Origin: Bacillota bacterium
Lineage (GTDB): Bacteria > Bacillota > Clostridia > DSM-8532
Assembly: GCA_023446675.1 (NCBI GenBank)
Contig: JAEXPO010000685.1
Span: 1 to 8,920 of the forward strand
DNA length: 8,920 nucleotides
Reading direction: 5' to 3'
The translations under genes and the position numbers were made by a program. This document shows positions 1 to 7,209 of the stretch, piece by piece. The notes under the pieces are model-generated. The model had not been told where the DNA came from, ran no database searches, and worked only from the letters and a program-made list of their open reading frames with translations. The first letter of the stretch is position 1, and the number at the start of each line of letters is the position of its first letter.

Positions 1-414
1 TATTCCTATCTTGCCCTCATCGTTCCCGCCGCAGCAAAGCCCCTTGGCCTGTTTCTGATGAAGCAGTTTATGGAGCAGATCCCGGAGGCGACGCTGGAAG
101 CGGCGCGGATAGACGGCGCAAGCGAGCTGGCGGTATTTTATAAAATAGCGCTGCCCCAGGTTAAACCGGCCTTGCTGACGCTTATCATCTTCTGTTTTCA
201 GGATCTTTGGAATATGCAGGGCGCGACCTATATTTACAGTGAATCGCTGAAAACACTGCCTTATGCCCTGTCCCAGATTTCGGCCGGCGGCATCGCAAGA
301 GCGGGAGCTACCGCCGCGGTTGCCGTCATTATGATGATTGTTCCCATTATTATTTTTGTCGTCAGCCAAAGCAACATTATTGAAACCATGTCCAGCTCAG
401 GAATTAAGGAATAG
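1..414 (+). CDS. ABC sugar transporter permease, MalG type (C-terminal part, 5'-truncated by window edge)
   Basis: This is the inner part of a carbohydrate ABC importer: a membrane-spanning permease subunit of the MalG/CUT1 type. The frame is open from base 1, giving 137 residues before the TAG at 412-414, so the true start lies upstream. The ATG at 58 is an internal Met, because the residues before it (LALIVP...PLGLFL) are typical family sequence. The diagnostic EAA loop, which contacts the ATPase, is at 97-168: EAARIDGAS, then F..IALP and a closing Pro, a full match to the EAA...G.........I.LP pattern. A last membrane helix follows at about 300-375 (alanine-, valine- and isoleucine-rich), then a short polar tail. 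Only 15 nt separate it from the next gene, with no terminator, so it heads the same transcript as the NHL gene. It is a separate permease from the pair at 5158-7093, which suggests a second importer upstream. The family call is secure; the substrate is unknown. Confidence 0.93.
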   Translation, partial: YSYLALIVPAAAKPLGLFLMKQFMEQIPEATLEAARIDGASELAVFYKIALPQVKPALLTLIIFCFQDLWNMQGATYIYSESLKTLPYALSQISAGGIARAGATAAVAVIMMIVPIIIFVVSQSNIIETMSSSGIKE

Positions 415-429
415 AAGGGGTGTGTTGCA

Positions 430-1932
430 ATGCGTTTCGGAAGAGGAAAGGGAAGGACGGTTATCGCTTCGCTTTTGGTCATGATCCTGGCAGCCGCTTT
501 TTCTTTGTCCAATGTCACAAGGGTATACGGGAAAGAGCCCTATCAAACCTACAGCTTTAATTTTTGGGGGGAGGACATTATTCAACCCCACGCCTACCTG
601 TATGAGGGAGCCTTAAGCAGCTCCGGGGACGGGGTTTCCTTCAGCTTTCCCAGAGATATGTTTATATTTGAGGATAATCTCTATATTGCGGACACAAACA
701 ACTCCAGAGTACTTAAAATGACAAGCGGGGGAGAGCTTCTCCTGGAAATAACGGAGGCGGCTGGCCCGGGAGATCCTCTGAACAAGCCCCAGGGCGTGTT
801 TGTCACCTCCGCCGGACACCTTTATGTTGCCGATACGGATAACGGCAGAATTGTGGAATACGACGAGACCGGGCGGTTTATCCGCAGCATAGGACGGCCT
901 GAAACAGATTTGATAGCTGACAGCCAGGCCTACAAGCCCACCAAGGTTGCGGTGGATAAGGTGGGCAGGATTTACGCCATTGCCTACGGTATCAATATGG
1001 GGCTTGTGGAATTCAGCAGGGAAGGCGGCTTTCAGGGCTTTATGGGCGCCACAAAGGTGAGCGTGGGCGCGTTTGAGTATCTATTGAAGTATTATTTTTC
1101 CACAGAGGCGCAAAAGTCCAGAATGCAGACCATTATACCCACTGAGTACAGTAATCTTTTTGTTGACGGCGAGGACTTCCTTTATGTCACCGTCAGCAAT
1201 TTGTCGGAGGAGGATCGCAGCTCCGGAGCCGACGCCGTAAGAAGGCTGAACCCCACGGGAAAGGATGTCCTGCGAAGACTTGGAAACGTCCCTGTCATCG
1301 GCGACCTGTACGGCAATAAGGACACCGATTTTTCCCAGTTTGCCGACATATGCGCGACGGCTTTCGGCTGCTATTTTGTCCTGGATTCCGCCGGGGGAAA
1401 GGTTTTTGCCTATGATTACGACGGCAATATCCTCTTTGGCTTTGGAGGAAAGGGGAATCGGGAGGGCTTAATGCAAAGCCCTTCCGCCCTGGGCGTAAGC
1501 ACGGATTTAAGCCGCCTGTATGTTCTGGATTCCGTACTTAACAGTATTCAGGTTTATAAGGCGACGGAGTATGGGGCCCATCTTTTTAAAGCTCTGGAGC
1601 TGAATTACAGCGGCGATGCACCCGGGGCAAATCTTGAGTGGGGCGAGGTGCTCAGGGCCAACGCCAACAGTGAGCTGGCGTATACCGGGCTGGGCAAAAC
1701 CTATTTAAAGGAAGGCGATTACAGCAGGGCTATGTCCTATTTTAAGCTTGGAAATAACCGGAAGTATTATGCGAAGGCCTTTTACTATTATCGGAAAACC
1801 GTCATGGAGAATAGCTTCGGGGCAATAATGGGAGGGATCCTGGCGGTTTCAGGAGGACTTTTCCTTTTCAGGAGGGTAAAAAAAATCAGAAAATGGGCAG
1901 GTGATGTACGATGTACTATGTTAAAACGCTAA
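430..1932 (+). CDS. Membrane-anchored extracellular NHL-repeat beta-propeller protein with TPR segment
   Basis: Predicted 500-aa surface protein. Residues 1-34 form a basic start plus hydrophobic core, a signal peptide or first membrane anchor. Residues 73-107, 118-155 and 169-206 are clear NHL repeats with the signature LYIADTNNSRV / LYVADTDNGRI. Weaker blades lie at about 242-286, 304-340 and 350-378, consistent with a six-bladed propeller. Residues 402-451 hold a TPR-like helical pair (AYTGLGKTYLKEGDYSRAM). Residues 463-480 are a membrane helix followed by a basic RRVKKIRK stretch, which by the positive-inside rule puts the tail in the cytoplasm and the propeller outside. NHL propellers usually bind proteins, RNA or sugars and some are lactonases; no catalytic metal-binding set is evident, so binding or scaffolding is my inference. 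The start at 430 is supported by AGAAGGGG at 413-420. It overlaps the Yip1 gene by 22 nt, which points to coupled translation. Confidence 0.85.
   Translation: MRFGRGKGRTVIASLLVMILAAAFSLSNVTRVYGKEPYQTYSFNFWGEDIIQPHAYLYEGALSSSGDGVSFSFPRDMFIFEDNLYIADTNNSRVLKMTSGGELLLEITEAAGPGDPLNKPQGVFVTSAGHLYVADTDNGRIVEYDETGRFIRSIGRPETDLIADSQAYKPTKVAVDKVGRIYAIAYGINMGLVEFSREGGFQGFMGATKVSVGAFEYLLKYYFSTEAQKSRMQTIIPTEYSNLFVDGEDFLYVTVSNLSEEDRSSGADAVRRLNPTGKDVLRRLGNVPVIGDLYGNKDTDFSQFADICATAFGCYFVLDSAGGKVFAYDYDGNILFGFGGKGNREGLMQSPSALGVSTDLSRLYVLDSVLNSIQVYKATEYGAHLFKALELNYSGDAPGANLEWGEVLRANANSELAYTGLGKTYLKEGDYSRAMSYFKLGNNRKYYAKAFYYYRKTVMENSFGAIMGGILAVSGGLFLFRRVKKIRKWAGDVRCTMLKR
1899..1905 (+). promoter_or_regulatory. 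Ribosome binding site of the Yip1 gene, inside the NHL reading frame
   Basis: AGGTGAT is complementary to seven consecutive bases of the usual bacterial 16S 3' end (ATCACCT) and ends 5 nt before the ATG at 1911. It lies within the last codons of the NHL gene, so ribosomes finishing that gene pass directly over this site. Confidence 0.6.
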
Positions 1933-2531
1933 AATATGCCTTTCATGTTATTGTCAGGCCCTTTGACGGCTTCTGGGATCTTAAGCGGGAGCAAAGAGGG
2001 GGCCTGGCGGCAGCCTGGACCTTTGTGGCACTTGCCATATTAACGCTTACCATGGAGAAGCAGAACACCGGCTTTCTGTTTAATTTTAACAGGTTAAGGG
2101 ATGTCAACCTGGTTGCGGACAGCATTACCGTTTTGCTGCTTTTTGTCCTGTGGTGCCTGTCCAACTGGTGCCTGACCTCTTTGATGGATGGGGAGGGGAC
2201 CATGAGGGATATTGTGACGGCAATGGGCTATGCCCTTTTTCCGATTATTCTCATCAGGCTTCCCTTGATTCTTCTAAGTCATACGATTACAAGCAGCGAG
2301 GGCAGCTTTTATTACCTTTTCGGAGCTGTCAGCTATCTCTGGGCAGGTATGCTGGTGTTCCTGGGTACGCTGGTTACCCACCAGTACTCCGTAAGGAAGA
2401 CCCTCCTCACCTGCCTGTGCACACTTATAGGAATGGGGATTATCCTGTTCATCGGATTATTGTTTTTTAACGTTGTCCAGCAAATGTACACCTTTATAAT
2501 AACCGTCTATAAAGAGCTGCGGTTTCGGTAA
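1911..2531 (+). CDS. Yip1-family integral membrane protein
   Basis: Predicted 206-aa protein with five hydrophobic segments at about residues 32-48, 70-92, 101-123, 132-155 and 165-190, the usual size and topology of the Yip1 domain family. The N-terminus carries the RPFDGFWDLKREQRG segment, which I recognise as typical of Bacillota members encoded beside NHL and DUF5696 genes. Eukaryotic Yip1 proteins work in vesicle trafficking with Rab GTPases; the role of bacterial relatives is not established, so I assign none. The start is chosen because of the AGGTGAT ribosome binding site and because the conserved segment begins about 16 residues in. It overlaps the upstream NHL gene by 22 nt in another frame and is followed after 19 nt by the DUF5696-like gene. 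The arrangement suggests the NHL and Yip1 proteins are made in fixed ratio and may interact in the membrane (inference). Confidence 0.82.
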   Translation: MYYVKTLKYAFHVIVRPFDGFWDLKREQRGGLAAAWTFVALAILTLTMEKQNTGFLFNFNRLRDVNLVADSITVLLLFVLWCLSNWCLTSLMDGEGTMRDIVTAMGYALFPIILIRLPLILLSHTITSSEGSFYYLFGAVSYLWAGMLVFLGTLVTHQYSVRKTLLTCLCTLIGMGIILFIGLLFFNVVQQMYTFIITVYKELRFR

Positions 2532-2535
2532 CGGA

Positions 2536-2541
2536 AGGGAG
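2536..2541 (+). promoter_or_regulatory. Ribosome binding site that decides the start of the DUF5696-like gene
   Basis: AGGGAG ends at 2541, directly against an in-frame ATG at 2542, which is too close for initiation there. The next in-frame ATG, at 2551, lies 9 nt downstream, a normal spacing. The start at 2551 also gives a classic signal peptide (MRRRFKKY then a hydrophobic core). Confidence 0.65.
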
Positions 2542-2550
2542 ATGGAAACA

Positions 2551-5157
2551 ATGCGCCGACGCTTTAAGAAATATATGGTGCTATGTCTGGCGGCGATGCT
2601 GCTCTGCATAGGTCCCGCTCCCGCAATACGGGCCGACAGCGGCGGGGAGTCCGGGACGGCAGTGAAGAAAGCTGTTCAGAGCCCGTCGCCGTCATACAGA
2701 GGCTCCAATGAGCCGGAAGGAATGAAGCTGGCTGCGGAAAACGATTACCTTGCCCTTTACATCGACGAAAGGGAAACCGATGTGGCCGTAGCGGTTAAAG
2801 CAAGCGGTGACATATGGTACTCCAATCCGCCGGCTGCCCTGGAGGATGAAGGAGCAAGCGCTTATTATCAAAAACAGATGAAATCCCAGATTTCTTTGAC
2901 ATATTTTAATGCCAATATGCAGTCAAGTGAAATGGACAACTATAACGACAGTATTCTGGGGGAGCAGTTTGAGATCCTTTACGGAGTCAACGGCGTTACG
3001 GTCGTTTATACCATGGGAAAGGCGGAAGGGGCGCTGCTTATCCCTTATGCCATACGGGCTGATCGCATGGACGGCTACCTTGCCCGTATGGAAGAAAGCG
3101 CCGCAAAAAAGGTGAAACGCAATTATACCCTTCTGGACGGATCTTCCTTGTCCGACAGCGAAAAAGCAGAATACCTCAAGCTTTATCCGGCACTTGAAAC
3201 CCAAAGCGTTTATGTTTTGAAGTCCGGTGCAAAGGATTATGTTAAAGAGGAGCTTTCGGCTTATTTTGAGGCGGCAGGCTATTCGGCGCAGGAGAGGGAT
3301 AAGGACGCCCAGGAGCTGGGCATTGCCTCTGAGGACGATAAGCCCTGGTTCAAAATTCCTCTTCAATACACGCTGGAAGAGGATAATCTTCTGGTAACGG
3401 TTGATCCCGGTGCGATTGAATACAACACCGACGGCTATTACCTTGCGGAGCTGGACTTAATGAAATATTTCGGGGCTGCCGGAGCTGATGAGGAGGGCTA
3501 TCTTTTTGTTCCTGACGGAAGCGGGGCTCTGATAAACCTCAATAACGGAAAAACCGGCGCGGCCTCCTACAGCGCTGCGGTTTACGGGCAGGACAAAACA
3601 ATGAATTTCATGAAGCCTTTCAAATCGGAGGCGGACGAGTCCCTTGCGGTAAAAATGCCTGTTTTTGGACTTAAAGCAGGTAACCGGGCCTGGTTTGCCA
3701 TAATTGAGGAGGGGGACGGCTATGGGGAAATCCATGCCGAGATATCCGGTGTCACCAATTCGTACAATAATGCCTATGCAAGCTTTTCCTATTTGAGGTA
3801 CGGCCCGGTGGCAGTAAGTGAGATGATTGGCTCCAACAGCTTTCAGATGTATTCCCGGCCTGTCTTTGAGGGGAAGTATGCCCTGCGCTACGCCTTTCTC
3901 AGCGGAGAAGCCTCGGACTATTCGGGAATGGCGGAAATTTACAGGAATTACATGATTGGAAAAGGCTGGCTGAAGCAAAAGCTCACTCAAGAATCGGCCT
4001 CCTTCTTTGTTGAATTTGTGGGGGCCATAGAAAAGTATAAATCCTTCTTAGCCGTAAAATACAGGGCGCAGGAGGCACTCACCACCTTTAGCCAGGCTGC
4101 GGCTATTGTGTCTGAATTAAAAGAGTCGGGTGTCGGCGGCATTAAGGTGAAATATTCGGGGTGGTCCGGGGGCGGGCTTAAGGGAAATGCCGTTACGGAT
4201 ACGGGCGTTGCTTCGTGCTTAAATGGCGGAGGGCTCTCCCTTAAGGACTACACCGCGCTTATGAAGGCGCGGGGAATCCCGCTGTACCTGGGGGCGGAAT
4301 TGCAGTATGTCTATCAGGATAAGCTGTTTGACGGCTACAACAGGCTTAGCCAGGCGCCCAGGTATTTTGACAATACGGTTGTATATACGGGAGAGTATTA
4401 CGTTTCCAACAACAGGCTGTCCGAAAGGTATATCCAGCTGATTAGTCCCGGCAGTGTGGCCAGGGCGGCCGACTCTTTTCTTGCCGCTGTACCCCAATAC
4501 GGTGTTACAGGTGTGGCATGCGGTTCCATAAGCTACGATTTGTATTCCGATATGTCCGCGTCTTATATTGACCGGCAGGGTGCTATCCGGAAAAATTCGG
4601 AGGCCATGGCACTTCTTTCGGAGGCTTTTGAAGATGGACTCCTGGGAGAAAATCCCAATGCCTATGCCTTCAGGTATATGGATACCCTGCTGAAAGCCCC
4701 CATGGATTCAAACCGCTACCGTATTATTGATGAAGCTGTGCCTTTTTATGAAATGGTTCTGCGCGGCTATATCGATTTTGCAGGTGAGCCTCTTAATTTG
4801 GAGGGAGATTATCAAAGAGCTCTTCTAAAAACCGTAGAAAGCGGGGGCGGCCTCTATTATTTATGGATAGCGGCGGATAATTCCGTTGTTGCGGACTCTG
4901 ATTTCAATGACCTTTATTCGGTCAATTACAGCCAATGGATGGAACGCGCGGCGGAAAGCTACAGCAAGGTCAACGCAGTATTCGCAGCCCTTCAGGGCCA
5001 GATCATCTCAAAGCATGAAAAGCTTTCCGCGGATGTTTATAAAACGACTTACGAGTTGGGGACGGAGATAGCGGTGAACTACGGGGATAAATCCGTGACG
5101 GTGGATGGAGTTACAGTAGGCGCCGGAGATTTTGCCGTATTAAAGGAGGGCCGCTAA
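2551..5157 (+). CDS. Large secreted DUF5696-like protein with glycoside-hydrolase-like architecture
   Basis: Predicted 868-aa exported protein (871 if the upstream ATG at 2542 is used). Residues 1-28 are a signal peptide with an APA or IRA cleavage site and no lipobox. Residues 58-94 (LYIDERET.....SGDIWYSNPP) open a probable beta-sandwich like those preceding the catalytic barrel of several glycoside hydrolases. Residues 316-333 contain PDGSGALINLNNG, which I recognise from DUF5696 proteins. From about 483 to 760 the alternation FFVEFVGAIEK, GVGGIKVKYSGW, GIPLYLGAELQYVYQD and GVTGVACGSISYDLYSD resembles successive strands of a (beta/alpha)8 barrel. The last 35 residues (EIAVNYGDKSVTVDGV...) look like a C-terminal beta module. 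No SLH or LPXTG anchor or late membrane helix is seen. Acidic residues near strand ends (E583, D663, D667, D674) are candidates, but I cannot assign a catalytic pair. Context among sugar permeases suggests action on, or binding of, an extracellular glycan. Family call fairly confident; enzyme activity inferred. Confidence 0.8.
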   Translation: MRRRFKKYMVLCLAAMLLCIGPAPAIRADSGGESGTAVKKAVQSPSPSYRGSNEPEGMKLAAENDYLALYIDERETDVAVAVKASGDIWYSNPPAALEDEGASAYYQKQMKSQISLTYFNANMQSSEMDNYNDSILGEQFEILYGVNGVTVVYTMGKAEGALLIPYAIRADRMDGYLARMEESAAKKVKRNYTLLDGSSLSDSEKAEYLKLYPALETQSVYVLKSGAKDYVKEELSAYFEAAGYSAQERDKDAQELGIASEDDKPWFKIPLQYTLEEDNLLVTVDPGAIEYNTDGYYLAELDLMKYFGAAGADEEGYLFVPDGSGALINLNNGKTGAASYSAAVYGQDKTMNFMKPFKSEADESLAVKMPVFGLKAGNRAWFAIIEEGDGYGEIHAEISGVTNSYNNAYASFSYLRYGPVAVSEMIGSNSFQMYSRPVFEGKYALRYAFLSGEASDYSGMAEIYRNYMIGKGWLKQKLTQESASFFVEFVGAIEKYKSFLAVKYRAQEALTTFSQAAAIVSELKESGVGGIKVKYSGWSGGGLKGNAVTDTGVASCLNGGGLSLKDYTALMKARGIPLYLGAELQYVYQDKLFDGYNRLSQAPRYFDNTVVYTGEYYVSNNRLSERYIQLISPGSVARAADSFLAAVPQYGVTGVACGSISYDLYSDMSASYIDRQGAIRKNSEAMALLSEAFEDGLLGENPNAYAFRYMDTLLKAPMDSNRYRIIDEAVPFYEMVLRGYIDFAGEPLNLEGDYQRALLKTVESGGGLYYLWIAADNSVVADSDFNDLYSVNYSQWMERAAESYSKVNAVFAALQGQIISKHEKLSADVYKTTYELGTEIAVNYGDKSVTVDGVTVGAGDFAVLKEGR
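5142..5149 (+). promoter_or_regulatory. Consensus ribosome binding site of the MalF-type permease, inside the preceding gene
   Basis: AAAGGAGG is a full match to the anti-Shine-Dalgarno sequence and ends 8 nt before the ATG at 5158. It lies in the final codons of the DUF5696-like gene, whose TAA (5155-5157) directly abuts this ATG, so the two genes are tightly coupled. Confidence 0.8.
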
Positions 5158-6090
5158 ATGCAGCTGTTTAAGCGCCGCAAGGGCAGATTTTTTCTTACGC
5201 TTAAGGGGAAGGAGGTTATCGCCGGATATTGCTTCCTTATTCCTTTTCTGGCCGGGCTATTGTTTCTTTTTATTCCCATGGTTTTTAAATCCCTGCAGTT
5301 CAGCCTGAGCAATCTGGAGGTCTCCTCAAGCGGCTTCCGACTCAGCCAGGCGGGCAAGAACGGCTTTGAGCATTACATAAGGGCTCTTGCCATTGATCCG
5401 GATTTTAATCTGATGCTGCTTAAGGCCGTTGGAAATATGCTGACGAATGTCCCGCTGATTATTATTTTCAGCTTTTTTACGGCCAACCTGCTCAATCAGC
5501 GGTTTAAAGGAAGGGCTGTGGCCCGGAGCATCTTTTTTTTCCCGGTTATCCTTACCTCCGGAGCCATACTGGGGCTTGAGGTTTCCGATTTGCTGGTAAG
5601 TGCCGGCACTCCTGCCGTCAGCTCCGAGAATATCGCAACCGTAGTCAATATCGCCGGCTTCCTTTTCAAATACACCGAGCTTCCCATTAACCTTATTCTG
5701 TTGCTTGCCAATGCGGTAAACGGAATCTACACCATCGTCATTTCCTCAGGTGTCCAGATTCTTATTTTTCTGGCAGGCCTGCAGTCCATTTCACCCTCCC
5801 TTTATGAAGCATCAAATATGGAAGGTGCTACCTCATGGGAGAATTTCTGGAAGATTACCTTCCCCATGATAAGCCCGCTCATTCTCGTTAACAGCGTTTA
5901 TACAATTATTGATTCCTTTACAAGCGAAATGAACGACATGATGCAGGAAATTCAGAGAGTAATCTTTATAAACGTGGAATATGGCCTGGGATCGGCAATG
6001 GCGTGGATTTATTTTATATGCATAGCGCTGCTTTTGCTTGGCGCGGGTTTATTGCTGTCCGGGAAAATCTTCTATTATGATGAGAGGTAA
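5158..6090 (+). CDS. ABC sugar transporter permease, MalF/UgpA type
   Basis: Predicted 310-aa cytoplasmic-membrane subunit of a CUT1-type carbohydrate importer. It has a basic N-terminus, a first helix at residues 20-42 (IAGYCFLIPFLAGLLFLF, typical of the MalF/UgpA group), further helices near 86-110, 121-141 and 175-209, the EAA loop at 217-240 (EASNMEGATSWENF..ITFP), and last helices near 238-252 and 279-304. The EAA loop has Ser and Met-Glu in place of the more common Ala and Ile-Asp, which is a mild change. The extracellular part between helices 3 and 4 (about 142-170) is polar and may touch the binding protein. The start abuts the stop of the previous gene and has a consensus ribosome binding site. 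Its partner permease begins 4 nt after its stop. The two should form the heterodimeric channel. No ATPase gene is in the window, so a shared MsmX/UgpC-type ATPase elsewhere is likely. Confidence 0.92.
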   Translation: MQLFKRRKGRFFLTLKGKEVIAGYCFLIPFLAGLLFLFIPMVFKSLQFSLSNLEVSSSGFRLSQAGKNGFEHYIRALAIDPDFNLMLLKAVGNMLTNVPLIIIFSFFTANLLNQRFKGRAVARSIFFFPVILTSGAILGLEVSDLLVSAGTPAVSSENIATVVNIAGFLFKYTELPINLILLLANAVNGIYTIVISSGVQILIFLAGLQSISPSLYEASNMEGATSWENFWKITFPMISPLILVNSVYTIIDSFTSEMNDMMQEIQRVIFINVEYGLGSAMAWIYFICIALLLLGAGLLLSGKIFYYDER

Positions 6091-6094
6091 ACGT

Positions 6095-7093
6095 ATGGAA
6101 AACCGTATTTCGGGAACAGCTCCGGAAAAGCTAAGAAGGACAGGGCGACGCCGGTTCCTTTCCAAAGGCCGTCTGACATTGTTTTTATGGAGTGTTGTCA
6201 GGGGCGTTATTATAGCCGGCATCTGCTTTATCATACTCCAGCCCCTGCTTTTAAAAGTAAGCATATCCTTTCGTGCGGAGCAGGATCTGTATGATTCATC
6301 CATAAAGTATATTGCCAAGCACTTTACCCTGGACAATTACAAAATTGCCTTTAACGGCATGGATTATACCGGGACGTTTTTCAGAACTCTTGGGCTGTCC
6401 CTGGGAGTGGCGGTGCTCCAGCTTGCGGCCTGCCTTCTGACAGCTTACGGCTTTGCCCGGTTCAGCTTTCCAGGGAAAAAGCTTTTGTTTGGCTGTGTGA
6501 TTATGACATTAATTGTTCCGCCTCAGGTTATCATGCTTCCCCTTTTTATGCATTTTCGATTTTTTGATTTTTTTGGGTTGTTCCAGACATTTAAAGGAAG
6601 CAGCCTGAACCTGATTGATACCCTGTGGCCGTTTTTTATACAGGCAGCCATCTGTATGGGATATAAAAACGGCTTGTATATCTATATGCTTCGCCAGTTT
6701 TTCAAGGGAATGCCCAAGGAGCTTGAGGAAGCGGCTTTTGTGGATGGCAGCGGAAAATTTAGAACCTTTGTGCAAATTATGCTGCCCAGCGCCGTTCCCA
6801 TGATGGTAACCGTGTTCCTGTTCGGTTTTGTATGGCAGTGGACGGACGGCTTTTACTCCTCGCTTTACCTCAATAAGGTAAAGGTGATGCCCACAGCTCT
6901 TTCCACACTGCTTTACCAGGTGGCTGGACAATATGAAACCTTTGGGGGGAGTATGAATTTTATCAGTCCCGGTTTTTCTTCCATGATAAACAACACCGGG
7001 GTGGTTATGACGATTGTTCCGCTGATTGTGCTTTATATGGTGTGCCAGAAATTCTTTATTGAGGGCATCGAGCGTTCGGGCATTGTGGGCTGA
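6095..7093 (+). CDS. ABC sugar transporter permease, MalG/UgpE type
   Basis: Predicted 332-aa membrane subunit pairing with the MalF-type permease. The N-terminus (about 28 residues) is very basic and somewhat long for the family. The first helix is at about 29-52, followed by the family segment FTLDNYKIAF, more helices, and the EAA loop at residues 212-235 (EAAFVDGSGKFRTF..IMLP), a good match. The C-terminal residues FIEGIERSGIVG resemble the usual ending FV.G...GAVKG of MalG-type subunits. I chose the ATG at 6095 because AGAGGT (6083-6088) lies 6 nt before it and because it leaves a 4-nt gap after the previous gene. The frame stays open to ATGs at 6038, 6077 and 6080, but those overlap the MalF-type gene and add no conserved sequence. 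The gene is followed by a 120-nt spacer before the solute-binding protein. Confidence 0.92.
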   Translation: MENRISGTAPEKLRRTGRRRFLSKGRLTLFLWSVVRGVIIAGICFIILQPLLLKVSISFRAEQDLYDSSIKYIAKHFTLDNYKIAFNGMDYTGTFFRTLGLSLGVAVLQLAACLLTAYGFARFSFPGKKLLFGCVIMTLIVPPQVIMLPLFMHFRFFDFFGLFQTFKGSSLNLIDTLWPFFIQAAICMGYKNGLYIYMLRQFFKGMPKELEEAAFVDGSGKFRTFVQIMLPSAVPMMVTVFLFGFVWQWTDGFYSSLYLNKVKVMPTALSTLLYQVAGQYETFGGSMNFISPGFSSMINNTGVVMTIVPLIVLYMVCQKFFIEGIERSGIVG

Positions 7094-7114
7094 GCGAAGC
7101 TGTACATGTTTGGA

Positions 7115-7159
7115 TGCACGGACCTGCGCAAGCCCGGGAGAGACCGGTGCACAGCGCAG
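7115..7159 (+). other. Two competing RNA pairings in the permease to solute-binding-protein spacer
   Basis: TGCACGG (7115-7121) can pair with 7144-7151 (CC, a bulged G, then GTGCA), giving seven pairs. CTGCGC (7124-7129) can pair with GCGCAG (7154-7159), giving six pairs. The two stems interleave, so they form either alternatives or a pseudoknot. The sequence also contains the self-complementary words CCCGGG (7133-7138) and ACCGGT (7143-7148). A structured spacer could set the relative amount of downstream mRNA, but short pairings of this kind arise easily by chance and no known riboswitch pattern is recognised. Confidence 0.3.
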
Positions 7160-7169
7160 TAATAAGTTG

Positions 7170-7191
7170 TTAAGCTGCTTTTGCAGTTTAA
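7170..7191 (+). other. Intercistronic hairpin before the solute-binding-protein gene
   Basis: TTAAGCTGC, a TTTT loop and GCAGTTTAA form a nine-pair stem with one G-U pair. It is followed by TAATAAAA rather than a run of T, so it is not a good intrinsic terminator. It ends 10 nt before the AAGGAGAGG ribosome binding site. Its place suggests an RNA-stability or processing element protecting the solute-binding-protein message, which is commonly needed in excess over permeases (inference). Confidence 0.45.
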
Positions 7192-7200
7192 ATAATAAAA

Positions 7201-7209
7201 AAGGAGAGG
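7201..7209 (+). promoter_or_regulatory. Ribosome binding site of the solute-binding-protein gene
   Basis: AAGGAGAGG offers two registers. AGGAG (7202-7206) is 7 nt before the ATG at 7214, while the GAGAGG register (7204-7209) is 10 nt before the in-frame ATG at 7220. Both starts are plausible and differ by two residues (MIM versus M). Confidence 0.7.

Noticed and set aside
58..60. ATG at 58 as the start of the first permease
   Set aside because: The frame is open from base 1 with typical permease sequence before this Met, so it is internal.
2542..2544. ATG at 2542 as start of the DUF5696-like gene
   Set aside because: It touches the AGGGAG site with no spacing; the ATG at 2551 has normal spacing and begins a standard signal peptide.
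3201..3214. Catabolite-responsive (cre-like) core AAAGCGTTT in the DUF5696-like gene
   Set aside because: The outer TG and CA bases of the consensus are missing and it lies deep in a coding region.
3457..3990. Minus-strand frame of 177 codons inside the DUF5696-like gene
   Set aside because: It lies entirely within a strong gene on the plus strand and no domain pattern is visible.
7170..7191. Intrinsic terminator before the solute-binding gene
   Set aside because: The hairpin stem is followed by TAATAAAA, not a T run, so termination is unlikely to be efficient.
7167..7194. Possible promoter TTGTTA - 16 nt - TAAATA before the solute-binding gene
   Set aside because: The -10 match is poor, the elements overlap the hairpin, and a transcript would start at the ribosome site. 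It may still be checked by 5'-end mapping.
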